Below are positions 1 to 11,244 of a stretch of 64,000 nucleotides of DNA, piece by piece. The notes beneath the pieces were generated by a model, which worked only from the letters and a program-made list of their open reading frames with translations, was not told the DNA's origin and ran no database searches. This DNA is from Brachyhypopomus gauderio (Eukaryota > Chordata > Actinopteri > Gymnotiformes > Hypopomidae), in the NCBI RefSeq assembly GCF_052324685.1, contig NW_027507041.1, positions 1-64,000 of the forward strand, in the 5' to 3' direction. Position 1 is the stretch's first letter. Each line of letters opens with the position of its first letter. A program made the translations under genes and the position numbers.

Positions 1-1420
1 AATACTTAAATAGTCTCAATTTTAACACTCTAACACTTTGGGCTACTTTTGGCTTCTGACGGGCGCATTTTACACTGACTTTGGCCGGAATATTTATGTA
101 CGACCTGCCAACCCTGGCCACACTTCGCTCGTGTTGACTGCAAGTGCACCAACTTATCAGTCCACAGAGACAAGCTGGAGCCTTACAAGTGATTGGAACC
201 TCTTCTAACCAATACTTTACTTCCTTCTGAAGCTAACCAGCCCTCATTTGCCACGATTGCTCAATTATATTTTTTTATTGAGCCCTCGGAAAGTCGCGCT
301 TCATTTCCAATGTGGGTCCGCTAGCATAGCAACATAAGCTAACCTTTGCTAACCTAAGCCAAGCTCCCCAGAACACACTATTCGGCGAAACTGAAGCAGT
401 CGTGGATTATTTTGTTCGTTTTTATTCTGATTGTGGATACTTTTGAACATAAACCGATAACTTTTTATGGAATATATGAGCAATTTTCGGCATTTTCGCC
501 AACCCGGAAGTGAGACCGTACACCCGCTACGACGCGACTCGGTGTACTCGTGAGTAAAAATTGATAATTTTTCATAAGCGATATTGTACAAAATATATAT
601 TCTAATACTGTCTATAATCTAATGTTTAGTATTGGAGCTTTTGAGTGCTGGAGTACTCTGTATCGTGTCGGATGCTACCGGAGTTGGCTACGGTAGCTTG
701 CATAGCCTGTCGGACTATATTGGACATAAATGTCATATCATATAACGTTCATAATTGGACATGGAATTTATTCATTGGAATTTTCTGGTCTTTCTGTAAT
801 ATGTGCAACGTTGTTGTTTGAAATAGCTCATCGGTTTCGTGTATGGAATTTGTTAGCATGTTGGCTTGGTTGGCTAAGGGTGTGTACTGGCTGTGGCATA
901 CATTGGAATGTTGAACTTGACATTCCTTGGAACAAAGTGGAATAACTTTGCAATGCTTGCATGGATTTGCTCCATTTTTTCTGTGTTATTAGAAAAGACC
1001 ATAGCGAAATATATTTCAAATTTATAGACTGAATGGAATGGAGCTATGTGAACATACATGCTTGTGATGCTCAAGGTCAAGTGCATTTCTGACATTCCTG
1101 GCATATTAGCATCTGTAATAGAGGTTCTAAAATAAAACAAACCAAGGAATATGGTATTGAAGTGAATCAATATGTTCCCCCAACTGTCTACTTCAGTTTG
1201 AGCCATGAATTATCATTTCCCTATATGTACAACTTGAGATATCTAGTTTTATAGTGGACTATGTCGGGAATCTGAGGAATTTTAAAAATGGCCGCCTGGA
1301 ATGTGTGCACAATAGAGTTAAAATGATCTAAAAAGGTGAGCTTCTGAACAAAAATACTGGATATGACTGATTAGTTTTTGATCAGTGTATCTTAATAATC
1401 CATCTACTGTCTTTGCAGGT
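1..1420. other. Non-coding left part of the 7.18-kb unit
   Basis: No convincing coding region; open frames are short and shared only because the unit is duplicated. The stretch probably holds the 5' part of the transposase gene. A good splice-donor-like GTGAGT lies near 550 on +, and a splice acceptor (TTTGCAG) lies just before the DDE exon. Upstream exons were not recognised. Equivalent stretches are 7179-8598, 14360-15779 and, in part, 21503-22744. Confidence 0.6.
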
Positions 1421-2119
1421 TTGCAACCTACAACCACCTGATGGCCTTCTGGGAACTGATTGAACCTGCAACACATCAGATGATACGGGTCACCAACTCC
1501 AAACCTACAGTTTCTTTTAGGGTCTGTCTGCATTTGGATGCCCAAAGACAAAGTACAGGCCTACCTGCCAGAGGAGTTTGGGAATTTTCAGGACACACAA
1601 GTTATCCTGGATTGTACAGAGCTCTGCTGCCAAACACCATCATCCCTGCTGTTACAGAGTGAAGTCTTTTCCAATTATAAGTCTCATTGTACCTTCAAGG
1701 CCTTAATTGGAATGGCACCCCATGGTGCCATAACCTTTGTGTCTGGACTCTATGCTGGGTCTATTAGTGACAGGGAGATGTTCAGACAGTCAGGAATTAT
1801 TCCTCTACTTACCCCTGACATGGCAATAATGGTGGATAAGGGCTTCCTGGTAGACGATCTTGTACCATGTAAGATCCACAGGCCAGTTTTCCTGAAAAGG
1901 TGCACACGAATGTCTGCACATGACGTAAAACACACACAGTCCGTAGCCAGGCTCAGGGTACATGTTGAACGGTGCATCCGACGAGTAAAGGAGCACAAAT
2001 TGTTTGACACCGTCATCCCCATGTCTATTTCAGGCAGCATAAATCAGCTATTTACTGTATCTTGTCTGCTTGTGAACTATCAGAATGGACCACTTGTAAA
2101 GACATGGAGCAAATTTTAG
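1421..2119 (+). pseudogene. ISL2EU/Harbinger-type DDE transposase exon with internal deletion
   Basis: Role in the family: DDE (RNase-H-fold) transposase that cuts and joins transposon ends. An acceptor-like TTTGCAG precedes the exon. The first segment from 1421 reads as the usual N-terminal piece (AFWELIEPATHQMIRVT). The frame then shifts, and from about 1520 the catalytic domain is open to 2119. Counting from the ATG at 1538, the catalytic residues are D25 (ILDCTE), D100 (MVDKGF) and E144 (RVHVERCIRR), with the family signature GAITFVSGLYAGSISDRE between. Relatives have some 55-60 residues with a helix-turn-helix between the two segments; here these are missing, which also explains the frame change. 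AATAAA lies at 2197-2202. It is a relic, though its catalytic triad is intact. Confidence 0.85.
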
Positions 2120-2373
2120 AATGTATGCATTTAAATATCGAAAATATGTAAATATGTTTTGATGCTTTAATATTACTGGTCTTAATAACCTGCTGTAATA
2201 AACCTTGGCTTGGAGAATCAAAAATCCTTCTCATATTTTTTTTATGTCTGCACTTAAAGGAAGACATAAAAACAGTGGAATTAATGCATTGACAGAAAAA
2301 ACAAACAAATCACTTCTTAATGAACAACAGATAATTAATCTGACACTATACAGGTAATCATTGTATTTATGTT

Positions 2374-2914
2374 TTACTGCAAACACTTTTGTATGTAATG
2401 GTAAAAGAAAAAATGATCCGCTTTTTCTCTAATGGTGTGCATCACTTCTTGATTTTTGTAAACTCGCTCAACTAGTGTGTCCTCCTGAGCACACACAACA
2501 AAATCACACCATTCTAAACCAGTCAAGAGGATCTGTCTCTGAACTTGCCAGCAGTACTTGTGTTGCCTCTGAAGTTTCAAAGCACCGCTTGACATTTTCA
2601 GATAGGGGCAGTCCACATAACTCTGAATGTTGGGGCATTTGACTTCTAAGAGTCCAAATGGTGGATTCTCAGAGGGATCGAAGATTACTCCATCAGGGGA
2701 ACAACCCAGCCATGGAGCATCAGGGTGAATGACAAATCCACATGGTGAATAATTCACATTTTTCAGAATGCAGTACTCTTGAACTGCAACTGGCTCCATA
2801 TGAATTCCTCCCCTCATGTCCTTGGTCTGGACAGTTCCCCTGTAGATTCTCTCTGCCAAATTATCTGCAGAAGTATGTCCTCGAACATGGTTTGCCTCAT
2901 GGAAACGTGTAGAT
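2374..2914 (-). pseudogene. YqaJ-type exonuclease domain, 3' part of the ISL2EU second gene
   Basis: Lambda-exonuclease/YqaJ-fold nuclease (PD-(D/E)XK). Reading from 2914 down: the N-terminal RFHEANHVRGH segment, then HMEP, HPDAPWLGCSPDGVI (catalytic D), LLEVKCP (E-x-K) and KYCWQVQ. These are the family motifs in the right order and spacing. The frame is open down to the stop at 2374. The open frame often called from 2859 begins at a TTG, but coding similarity runs further upstream to the hAT junction at 2914, so that start is not real. The 5' continuation lies beyond the hAT at 4066-4275. Confidence 0.85.
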
Positions 2915-4065
2915 CAGGCATGTCAAACTCAGTTTGGCTGTGGGGCCGGATCCAGACCTTCTGTTCTTAGGTGAGCCGGATCAGTAACTACAAATCAACT
3001 CCAAATATTTCGCTTTATTTTTCAGTACTATGCTTTATCATTCAGCCTACATTTTATAATCATGGATGAAAAGGGATCTTTTCTAAGCACAACACATTAA
3101 AACAATGAAAAAAAAAAGATTTTCATGTTTGACGGTGAATGTGTTAACAACTGGTTTATTTTAACAGTTGAGTGAATGCAGTTTTATACCTGAAGCAACT
3201 CACCACATTAACAAACTCAAGTGGGAGCTATGAAAAAAACATTTTCGCCTTAATAGTCATACTGCTTTGAAATAAATAAAAAAAGAAATACAAATAAAAG
3301 TTATAGCAGTGCATGGGTAATAAAATTAGACTACATCAGATCAAACTACTAGGCTGGGCCTACTGAAGCTGAGAACATACTGCACAATATTAATTATCTT
3401 TAATATGAAACCAGATGAATCTTATTTTTAATGATCTGTATTCATGAGTGCAAACAAATTTCGTGTCATCACACTTTTTTTCTCTCTCTCTCACTGCATT
3501 CCTGCAGTCTACTTGCTGCTGCTGGCTCCTGTAACTTGGCATCTTTTTGCCTTCACAAGTGCATCGATATTAGGTGTCAAATCCTGAGTAGCAGCACATT
3601 TAACAATGTCATTCAAGTGTTTATTTGTTAACCTTGAGCGCTGCTTTGTTTTATTATTGTTCATTACAGAGAACACCTGTTCACAAAGATAAGTAGTCCC
3701 AAACATGGATAGAACTTATGCAGCCATGGCTGTTAATTTGGGGTAACCTGGCACGAGATATTGATAAAACGTATTCAATTCCACGGACCCAAATTTATCC
3801 TTCATAGCAGAATCGCTTCATAGCGGAATTGCATCCTTTGACTGAAGCTTTAACTCGTGTCAGTGCTGCATGCTGTCATTTACTTTCCTCTAGCGACCAG
3901 AGAGAGCTTTTGATTTGTATTCATTTTTTAAAAATCACAACTTTTGATAGAAATGAGCTAGAGACTTGATTCATTTTTTGACATACTCAGAAATTTATGC
4001 CGGGCCGTATTAAATAATCCAACGGGCCGGGTCCGGCCCGCGGGGCCCTATCTTTCACATGCCTG
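2915..4065 (-). mobile_element. hAT (Charlie-like) element inserted in the YqaJ gene
   Basis: 1151 bp with terminal inverted repeats beginning CAGGCATGT at both ends. The sub-terminal parts are GC-rich on the right (GGGCCGG and related words) and partly on the left. It is flanked by 8-mers GTGTAGAT (2907-2914) and CTCTACAT (4066-4073), which fit the 8-bp hAT target site with three differences. It retains the end of a transposase (hATC dimerisation region, 3509-3706, minus strand) and little else recognisable. Removing element plus one flank puts the YqaJ reading frame back in register, so this is a clean insertion. Confidence 0.85.
3509..3706 (-). pseudogene. hAT transposase C-terminal (hATC) fragment
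   Basis: 65 residues containing FGTTYLCEQVFSVMNNNK, then RSRLTNKHLNDIVKCA and LTPNIDALVKAKRCQ. This is the conserved C-terminal dimerisation region of hAT transposases in the ZBED/GTF2IRD2-like (Charlie) branch. The rest of the roughly 600-residue protein was not found, so this copy cannot make transposase. Confidence 0.85.
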
Positions 4066-4275
4066 CTCTACATCTTACTCTCATCTTTCTCAGACCATGC
4101 CATTCTTCACATCAACTCTGCTCCTGTCTTGCAGCTTCAATCCTCTGCCCCATGCTCAATCACACTTCCAGGGACTTAACATGCACTTCTTCCTCTTCTC
4201 ACAAAACATACGCACATTCTCATCGTCCCAGCCTATAGTTTTCCATAGCAAGGGGTGCTTCACTGGGGGCACCTG
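4066..4275 (-). pseudogene. YqaJ-gene segment 5' of the hAT insertion
   Basis: On the minus strand the segment reads PPVKHPLLWKTIGWDDENV, then a lysine/arginine-rich stretch, then IEAARQEQS, stop, CEEWHGLRKMRV directly against the hAT. The last words are the start of the YqaJ fold in relatives (E-Q-S-x-C-x-x-W-H-x-L-R). At least two in-frame stops are present, so the gene was decayed as well as interrupted. A CCCAG acceptor-like site precedes it at about 4276. The stretch 4277-4600 may hold more of the gene, but I could not read it. Confidence 0.65.
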
Positions 4276-4600
4276 GGATGTTCACAATTTCTCTCACTGC
4301 TGCTGGCTTATCATGGAATCAAACCACACTCCCTGCCTCTACAGGCCCAAAAGCACATTCAACTAATGGGACTGCAGTTCACATGCCCATTGTTGCAACC
4401 AGAGGGGCAATTACAGGACTAAAACTTCTTATAGACCTCTCACACTCTTAGCATGGCAACATTGGGCATTTCTCCATCCAACGCTTTATAATGTCAACTT
4501 CTGAAAAATATTAAAAGCAAAAACGTGTATAACCATTTAATCAAATTACTGCCACAATATAATCTAAACTTCATTACACATCACATGGATCAAAGGTAAT

Positions 4601-5343
4601 ATTTTTTTATTTTTTTATTTGCCTTTATTTAACCAGGTTAGTCCCTTGAGATACAAGATCTCTTTTACAAGAGAGACCTGGCCAAGAGAGACCGAGCAGC
4701 AGCACAAATTACAACATTCAAGATGCATTCAAAATCTCACATAAAATTTATTAAAACACGCACACACAGATGATCTGGACCTGACTGATTTTATCAGAGT
4801 CTTAAATCTGTTCAAAGAAACAAGGTCCTTGATTTTTATATCAGCCTGTAACCGGTTCCATGTGTATGGAGCAGCAAAACTAAAAGCAGTCTTTCCTAGC
4901 TCTGTTCGAGCTCTAGGAACAGCAAGTTGCAAAAACTCACTCGAACGAAGACTGAGCAGACTTTGCCTTCTATTCAGAAGACAACATAAATAATTAGGCA
5001 AATTCCCAATTAGTGCTTTGTAAATAAAAACATACCAATGTGCAAAACGTCGTGCCTGCAACGAAGTCCAATTCACTTTTGTATATAACAAACAATGATG
5101 AGTAAGAGGTCGACAGTTTGTTATAAATCGCAAAGCACTATGATACACACTGTCCAGTATGCTCAAACAGTGCACAGGAGCATTCATATACAAAATATCT
5201 CCATAATCTAATACAGGCATGAACGTTGCTTCAACTAACTTCTTTTTTACAATAAAAGAAAAACAAGATTTATTTCTATAATAAAAACCTAACAAAAGTC
5301 TAAGCTTTTTAATTAGATGTTGAATATAAGGTTTAAAAGATAA

Positions 5344-5345
<2 letters not shown>
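4601..5345 (-). mobile_element. 5'-truncated LINE fragment (RT C-terminal end and 3' tail)
   Basis: Minus-strand frame gives the region after the reverse transcriptase core of a non-LTR element: VEATFMPVLDYGDILYMNA, SALRFITNC, HHCLLYTKVNW, and AFSFAAPYTWNRLQ near the end, stopping at 4729. The 3' tail (4601-4728) contains the widespread fish LINE tail around TTTATTTAACCAGGTTAGTC and ends in a T-rich run on +, that is, an A-rich tail on -. The 5' end stops at the (TA)n tract. Family is probably L2/CR1-like. Confidence 0.75.

Positions 5346-5400
<55 letters not shown>
5346..5400. repeat. (TA)n microsatellite
   Basis: About 27 TA repeats at the 5' break of the LINE fragment. In this copy only, the tract keeps an open minus-strand frame (alternating Tyr-Ile) from the SWIM-gene exon into the LINE fragment. 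Confidence 0.97.
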
Positions 5401-5401
5401 C

Positions 5402-5736
5402 CTCACACAGTCAGCAGTTGAATTCCTTGGTTTTCGAACCTCCATTTCTCCAACGGGTCCCGGCTTCACACCCTAAAAGTAGGGACACATTTAGCACTGT
5501 TTTAATGGTGGCTACATATGGATGAACATACATGTGACATACAAACTGACATGCTAGGTAACTCGCTGCTCGGTGTCTGTGCAGCTTTGGACTGGGGGTA
5601 CAGCAGGAATATCTAGCTGAGAATAGTGTGCAGTCTGATAAAGAAGGGCAACCAAATGATTGCACAGGGCACATCCTGCCACACAGGAGCAATGGGTGCT
5701 CACCAAAATGACAGGGCTCGAGTGTTTTAACACCAT
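5402..5736 (-). pseudogene. SWIM zinc-finger exons of the ISL2EU second gene
   Basis: Exon A (5736-5563) follows a CTCCTTAG acceptor and reads CSCVAGCALCNHLVALLYQ: a CxC...CxH SWIM zinc finger, followed by the family's SCTDTEQR. A GT donor follows at 5562. Exon B (5472 to about 5402) follows a TTTTAG acceptor and reads GVKPGPVGEMEVRKPR, again as in relatives. In this family SWIM precedes YqaJ in the same protein. The gene is broken immediately after exon B by the (TA)n tract and LINE fragment. Confidence 0.75.
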
Positions 5737-6069
5737 CTAAGGAGAAAAAATATATTAAAATATCTGTTAACATTTTATTGAACAGCAGTAATTGAGCAAA
5801 AATAAATAAGTCAGGTAAAGTTTCCCAAATTAGTTGACTGTACACATCCACTTTAATTCACTGAAGGTAGAGAGATAAAATATGTAGGCACATGCAAAAG
5901 CTTGGGCACCAAATACCATGTTTTATTGATGCTATAGATTTAGTCAATGTGATTAGTGAAGGGTGTGATTGGAGATGACCACACCTTCAATATTTAATCA
6001 GCTTTGCTTATATTATGGCAGTAATCTCATGTAGTGGTTATACACTTCTATACACTTATACATTAAAGG
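5737..6069. other. Non-coding stretch, probably upstream part of the SWIM-YqaJ gene
   Basis: No recognisable coding. By position it should contain the intron before the SWIM exon and possibly earlier exons on -, but none could be identified. Equivalents are 12918-13250 and 20069-20391. Confidence 0.4.
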
Positions 6070-6240
6070 AGTGGTTCCCAAACGTTTTCTGCCGTGCCCC
6101 CCATTAATAGATGAGAATAATTTTGCGCCCCCCACTGCGCCCAATATTTTGTTGAGTGAGAACAGGATATTTTGTTTTGCCAGAACAGGAACAACTGTAT
6201 GTGAAGTCCCTGGAAGTCTTATTCAGCAAAGACCACAGGA
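6070..6240. repeat. Single hAT-like terminus
   Basis: AGTGGTTCCCAAACG followed by a C-rich sub-terminal block resembles the end of Charlie-type hAT elements (normally starting CAGTGGTTCCCAAAC). The terminal C is replaced and no matching inverted end was found in the unit, so this is a one-ended remnant with an arbitrary right limit. Other copies begin near 13251 and 20392. Confidence 0.5.
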
Positions 6241-7045
6241 TTAAGGCTGCTTTTGCTTCTTTAGTTCAGACTGCCATATTTAAATATCTTGCGAAAAAAC
6301 AGTAATTGTTATGACTGATTAGTGCATGTTTGTACATACATACATACATACATATATACACAAACACTTGTGTGTGTGTGTAACCATTGATCCTACTCTC
6401 AAGTCATGTGGCTTTTCACTTTTCCTCATAGACCTATGACAAACTGCCCTCACGCGGACCTCTCCTGTCACCTTGTTATTCATTGACACTGTGCAGGGGG
6501 GAAGATGAATAAAAATAAAAATGTAATGATATGCTACTTACACAGCAGCTTCATAGTTAGCAAGCTAAAACAAACATCTCAATAGTAAGTAATAGCTTCT
6601 GGTCTGTCAAGGTAAATTTATTGATACAATCACTAACGTTAACATGGATACGAGGAAGCGTTTGCTAACCATACTTTATTAGATGCAGCACAATATAACA
6701 AAAAAAAGATGCCTTAATTGTCAAATTTGATCAAGCCAGTCCAAAGATATTCAGTTAGCTCGTTAGTTTCCTGTTTACTTCCTAGAATCGTCAGCGGGCG
6801 TCATATGCCGACTTGAAGCTGATTGGTTTATGCAAAATAGTAATGCATTGTGGTAGCGAAATCTTATTTTTGCACAGGGAAAAATGGAATAATGTTTGAA
6901 CAGTTAATGTAGAACTAGAATATATGTAATATAGGACTATTCTGTTTCCTAAAATATATTTAGGTTAATATACTTTTTGGCATACCGTCCTCGAAACATA
7001 TATGAATTTGCAGCGCTTTATATCCTGCACATACGGTCTAAACCC
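6241..7045. other. Non-coding AT-rich stretch with short microsatellites
   Basis: No coding region recognised. It holds a (CATA)n run near 6333-6358 and a short (GT)n near 6368-6382. The GT run is longer in copy 3 (near 20692). Equivalent stretches are 13422-14226 and 20563-21369. Confidence 0.6.
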
Positions 7046-7291
7046 GGTTGCCAGATTCGCCGTTTTCACTCCAAATTGGGCTTGTTTGAAACTCCTTCAA
7101 AGTTTTTCGTTTTTGGGCTACTTTTCACTTGGCCCACCGCGGGACTTACAAGTCAACAATAACAATCCATGGCGATATAATACTTAAATAGTCTCAATTT
7201 TAACACTCTAACACTTTGGGCTACTTTTGGCTTCTGACGGGCGCATTTTACACTGACTTTGGCCGGAATATTTATGTACGACCTGCCAACC
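7046..7291. repeat. Possible small inverted-repeat element (MITE-like)
   Basis: GGTTGCCAG at 7046-7054 and CTGCCAACC at 7283-7291 are inverted with one mismatch and about 230 bp between them. The interior has a repeated GGGCTACTTTT word. Same pairs occur at 14227-14472 and 21370-21615. Target duplications were not recognised. Confidence 0.35.
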
Positions 7292-8598
7292 CTGGCCACA
7301 CTTCGCTCGTGTTGACTGCAAGTGCACCAACTTATCAGTCCACAGAGACAAGCTGGAGCCTTACAAGTGATTGGAACCTCTTCTAACCAATACTTTACTT
7401 CCTTCTGAAGCTAACCAGCCCTCATTTGCCACGATTGCTCAATTATATTTTTTTATTGAGCCCTCGGAAAGTCGCGCTTCATTTCCAATGTGGGTCCGCT
7501 AGCATAGCAACATAAGCTAACCTTTGCTAACCTAAGCCAAGCTCCCCAGAACACACTATTCGGCGAAACTGAAGCAGTCGTGGATTATTTTGTTCGTTTT
7601 TATTCTGATTGTGGATACTTTTGAACATAAACCGATAACTTTTTATGGAATATATGAGCAATTTTCGGCATTTTCGCCAACCCGGAAGTGAGACCGTACA
7701 CCCGCTACGACGCGACTCGGTGTACTCGTGAGTAAAAATTGATAATTTTTCATAAGCGATATTGTACAAAATATATATTCTAATACTGTCTATAATCTAA
7801 TGTTTAGTATTGGAGCTTTTGAGTGCTGGAGTACTCTGTATCGTGTCGGATGCTACCGGAGTTGGCTACGGTAGCTTGCATAGCCTGTCGGACTATATTG
7901 GACATAAATGTCATATCATATAACGTTCATAATTGGACATGGAATTTATTCATTGGAATTTTCTGGTCTTTCTGTAATATGTGCAACGTTGTTGTTTGAA
8001 ATAGCTCATCGGTTTCGTGTATGGAATTTGTTAGCATGTTGGCTTGGTTGGCTAAGGGTGTGTACTGGCTGTGGCATACATTGGAATGTTGAACTTGACA
8101 TTCCTTGGAACAAAGTGGAATAACTTTGCAATGCTTGCATGGATTTGCTCCATTTTTTCTGTGTTATTAGAAAAGACCATAGCGAAATATATTTCAAATT
8201 TATAGACTGAATGGAATGGAGCTATGTGAACATACATGCTTGTGATGCTCAAGGTCAAGTGCATTTCTGACATTCCTGGCATATTAGCATCTGTAATAGA
8301 GGTTCTAAAATAAAACAAACCAAGGAATATGGTATTGAAGTGAATCAATATGTTCCCCCAACTGTCTACTTCAGTTTGAGCCATGAATTATCATTTCCCT
8401 ATATGTACAACTTGAGATATCTAGTTTTATAGTGGACTATGTCGGGAATCTGAGGAATTTTAAAAATGGCCGCCTGGAATGTGTGCACAATAGAGTTAAA
8501 ATGATCTAAAAAGGTGAGCTTCTGAACAAAAATACTGGATATGACTGATTAGTTTTTGATCAGTGTATCTTAATAATCCATCTACTGTCTTTGCAGGT

Positions 8599-9297
8599 TT
8601 GCAACCTACAACCACCTGATGGCCTTCTGGGAACTGATTGAACCTGCAACACATCAGATGATACGGGTCACCAACTCCAAACCTACAGTTTCTTTTAGGG
8701 TCTGTCTGCATTTGGATGCCCAAAGACAAAGTACAGGCCTACCTGCCAGAGGAGTTTGGGAATTTTCAGGACACACAAGTTATCCTGGATTGTACAGAGC
8801 TCTGCTGCCAAACACCATCATCCCTGCTGTTACAGAGTGAAGTCTTTTCCAATTATAAGTCTCATTGTACCTTCAAGGCCTTAATTGGAATGGCACCCCA
8901 TGGTGCCATAACCTTTGTGTCTGGACTCTATGCTGGGTCTATTAGTGACAGGGAGATGTTCAGACAGTCAGGAATTATTCCTCTACTTACCCCTGACATG
9001 GCAATAATGGTGGATAAGGGCTTCCTGGTAGACGATCTTGTACCATGTAAGATCCACAGGCCAGTTTTCCTGAAAAGGTGCACACGAATGTCTGCACATG
9101 ACGTAAAACACACACAGTCCGTAGCCAGGCTCAGGGTACATGTTGAACGGTGCATCCGACGAGTAAAGGAGCACAAATTGTTTGACACCGTCATCCCCAT
9201 GTCTATTTCAGGCAGCATAAATCAGCTATTTACTGTATCTTGTCTGCTTGTGAACTATCAGAATGGACCACTTGTAAAGACATGGAGCAAATTTTAG
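8599..9297 (+). pseudogene. ISL2EU-type DDE transposase exon, copy 2
   Basis: Identical protein to copy 1 (catalytic D, D and E present; the same helix-turn-helix deletion). Confidence 0.85.
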
Positions 9298-9551
9298 AAT
9301 GTATGCATTTAAATATCGAAAATATGTAAATATGTTTTGATGCTTTAATATTACTGGTCTTAATAACCTGCTGTAATAAACCTTGGCTTGGAGAATCAAA
9401 AATCCTTCTCATATTTTTTTTATGTCTGCACTTAAAGGAAGACATAAAAACAGTGGAATTAATGCATTGACAGAAAAAACAAACAAATCACTTCTTAATG
9501 AACAACAGATAATTAATCTGACACTATACAGGTAATCATTGTATTTATGTT

Positions 9552-10092
9552 TTACTGCAAACACTTTTGTATGTAATGGTAAAAGAAAAAATGATCCGCT
9601 TTTTCTCTAATGGTGTGCATCACTTCTTGATTTTTGTAAACTCGCTCAACTAGTGTGTCCTCCTGAGCACACACAACAAAATCACACCATTCTAAACCAG
9701 TCAAGAGGATCTGTCTCTGAACTTGCCAGCAGTACTTGTGTTGCCTCTGAAGTTTCAAAGCACCGCTTGACATTTTCAGATAGGGGCAGTCCACATAACT
9801 CTGAATGTTGGGGCATTTGACTTCTAAGAGTCCAAATGGTGGATTCTCAGAGGGATCGAAGATTACTCCATCAGGGGAACAACCCAGCCATGGAGCATCA
9901 GGGTGAATGACAAATCCACATGGTGAATAATTCACATTTTTCAGAATGCAGTACTCTTGAACTGCAACTGGCTCCATATGAATTCCTCCCCTCATGTCCT
10001 TGGTCTGGACAGTTCCCCTGTAGATTCTCTCTGCCAAATTATCTGCAGAAGTATGTCCTCGAACATGGTTTGCCTCATGGAAACGTGTAGAT
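9552..10092 (-). pseudogene. YqaJ exonuclease domain, copy 2
   Basis: Same protein as at 2374-2914, ending against the hAT at the same codon. Confidence 0.85.
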
Positions 10093-11244
10093 CAGGCATG
10101 TCAAACTCAGTTTGGCTGTGGGGCCGGATCCAGACCTTCTGTTCTTAGGTGAGCCGGATCAGTAACTACAAATCAACTCCAAATATTTCGCTTTATTTTT
10201 CAGTACTATGCTTTATCATTCAGCCTACATTTTATAATCATGGATGAAAAGGGATCTTTTCTAAGCACAACACATTAAAACAATGAAAAAAAAAAAGATT
10301 TTCATGTTTGACGGTGAATGTGTTAACAACTGGTTTATTTTAACAGTTGAGTGAATGCAGTTTTATACCTGAAGCAACTCACCACATTAACAAACTCAAG
10401 TGGGAGCTATGAAAAAAACATTTTCGCCTTAATAGTCATACTGCTTTGAAATAAATAAAAAAAGAAATACAAATAAAAGTTATAGCAGTGCATGGGTAAT
10501 AAAATTAGACTACATCAGATCAAACTACTAGGCTGGGCCTACTGAAGCTGAGAACATACTGCACAATATTAATTATCTTTAATATGAAACCAGATGAATC
10601 TTATTTTTAATGATCTGTATTCATGAGTGCAAACAAATTTCGTGTCATCACACTTTTTTTCTCTCTCTCTCACTGCATTCCTGCAGTCTACTTGCTGCTG
10701 CTGGCTCCTGTAACTTGGCATCTTTTTGCCTTCACAAGTGCATCGATATTAGGTGTCAAATCCTGAGTAGCAGCACATTTAACAATGTCATTCAAGTGTT
10801 TATTTGTTAACCTTGAGCGCTGCTTTGTTTTATTATTGTTCATTACAGAGAACACCTGTTCACAAAGATAAGTAGTCCCAAACATGGATAGAACTTATGC
10901 AGCCATGGCTGTTAATTTGGGGTAACCTGGCACGAGATATTGATAAAACGTATTCAATTCCACGGACCCAAATTTATCCTTCATAGCAGAATCGCTTCAT
11001 AGCGGAATTGCATCCTTTGACTGAAGCTTTAACTCGTGTCAGTGCTGCATGCTGTCATTTACTTTCCTCTAGCGACCAGAGAGAGCTTTTGATTTGTATT
11101 CATTTTTTAAAAATCACAACTTTTGATAGAAATGAGCTAGAGACTTGATTCATTTTTTGACATACTCAGAAATTTATGCCGGGCCGTATTAAATAATCCA
11201 ACGGGCCGGGTCCGGCCCGCGGGGCCCTATCTTTCACATGCCTG
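10093..11244 (-). mobile_element. hAT (Charlie-like) element, copy 2
   Basis: Same ends and flanks as copy 1; one base longer through an A-run. It contains the hATC remnant at 10688-10885 (minus strand). Confidence 0.85.
10688..10885 (-). pseudogene. hATC fragment, copy 2
   Basis: Identical to the fragment at 3509-3706. Confidence 0.85.

Larger units (their letters stand above)
1421..5736. mobile_element. Degraded ISL2EU-like DNA transposon, copy 1
   Basis: Two convergent genes diagnose the family: a Harbinger-related DDE_Tnp_4 transposase on + (1421-2119) and a SWIM-YqaJ protein on - (5736 down to 2374). As I recall the family, ISL2EU (earlier IS4EU) elements carry exactly this pair. The given limits are the recognised coding limits; terminal inverted repeats were not found, so the true ends are unknown. 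The second gene is broken by a hAT insertion (2915-4065) and a LINE fragment (4601-5345). The element cannot be autonomous as it stands. Confidence 0.8.
1..7178. repeat. 7.18-kb unit, copy 1
   Basis: Unit phase is arbitrary: the window happens to begin at a point that recurs at 7179. Contents in order: non-coding 1-1420, DDE exon, YqaJ 3' part with hAT inserted, LINE fragment, (TA)n, SWIM exons, a hAT-like end near 6070, then non-coding sequence to 7178. Confidence 0.95.

Noticed and set aside
1538-2119. 193-codon DDE frame as a domesticated host gene
   Set aside because: Lacks the DNA-binding part, sits in a relic with its partner gene broken, and is present in identical copies only because the block is duplicated.
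5346-5400. (TA)n tract as a LINE target-site or origin signal
   Set aside because: Length differs among copies and no other signal accompanies it; a simple microsatellite is enough.
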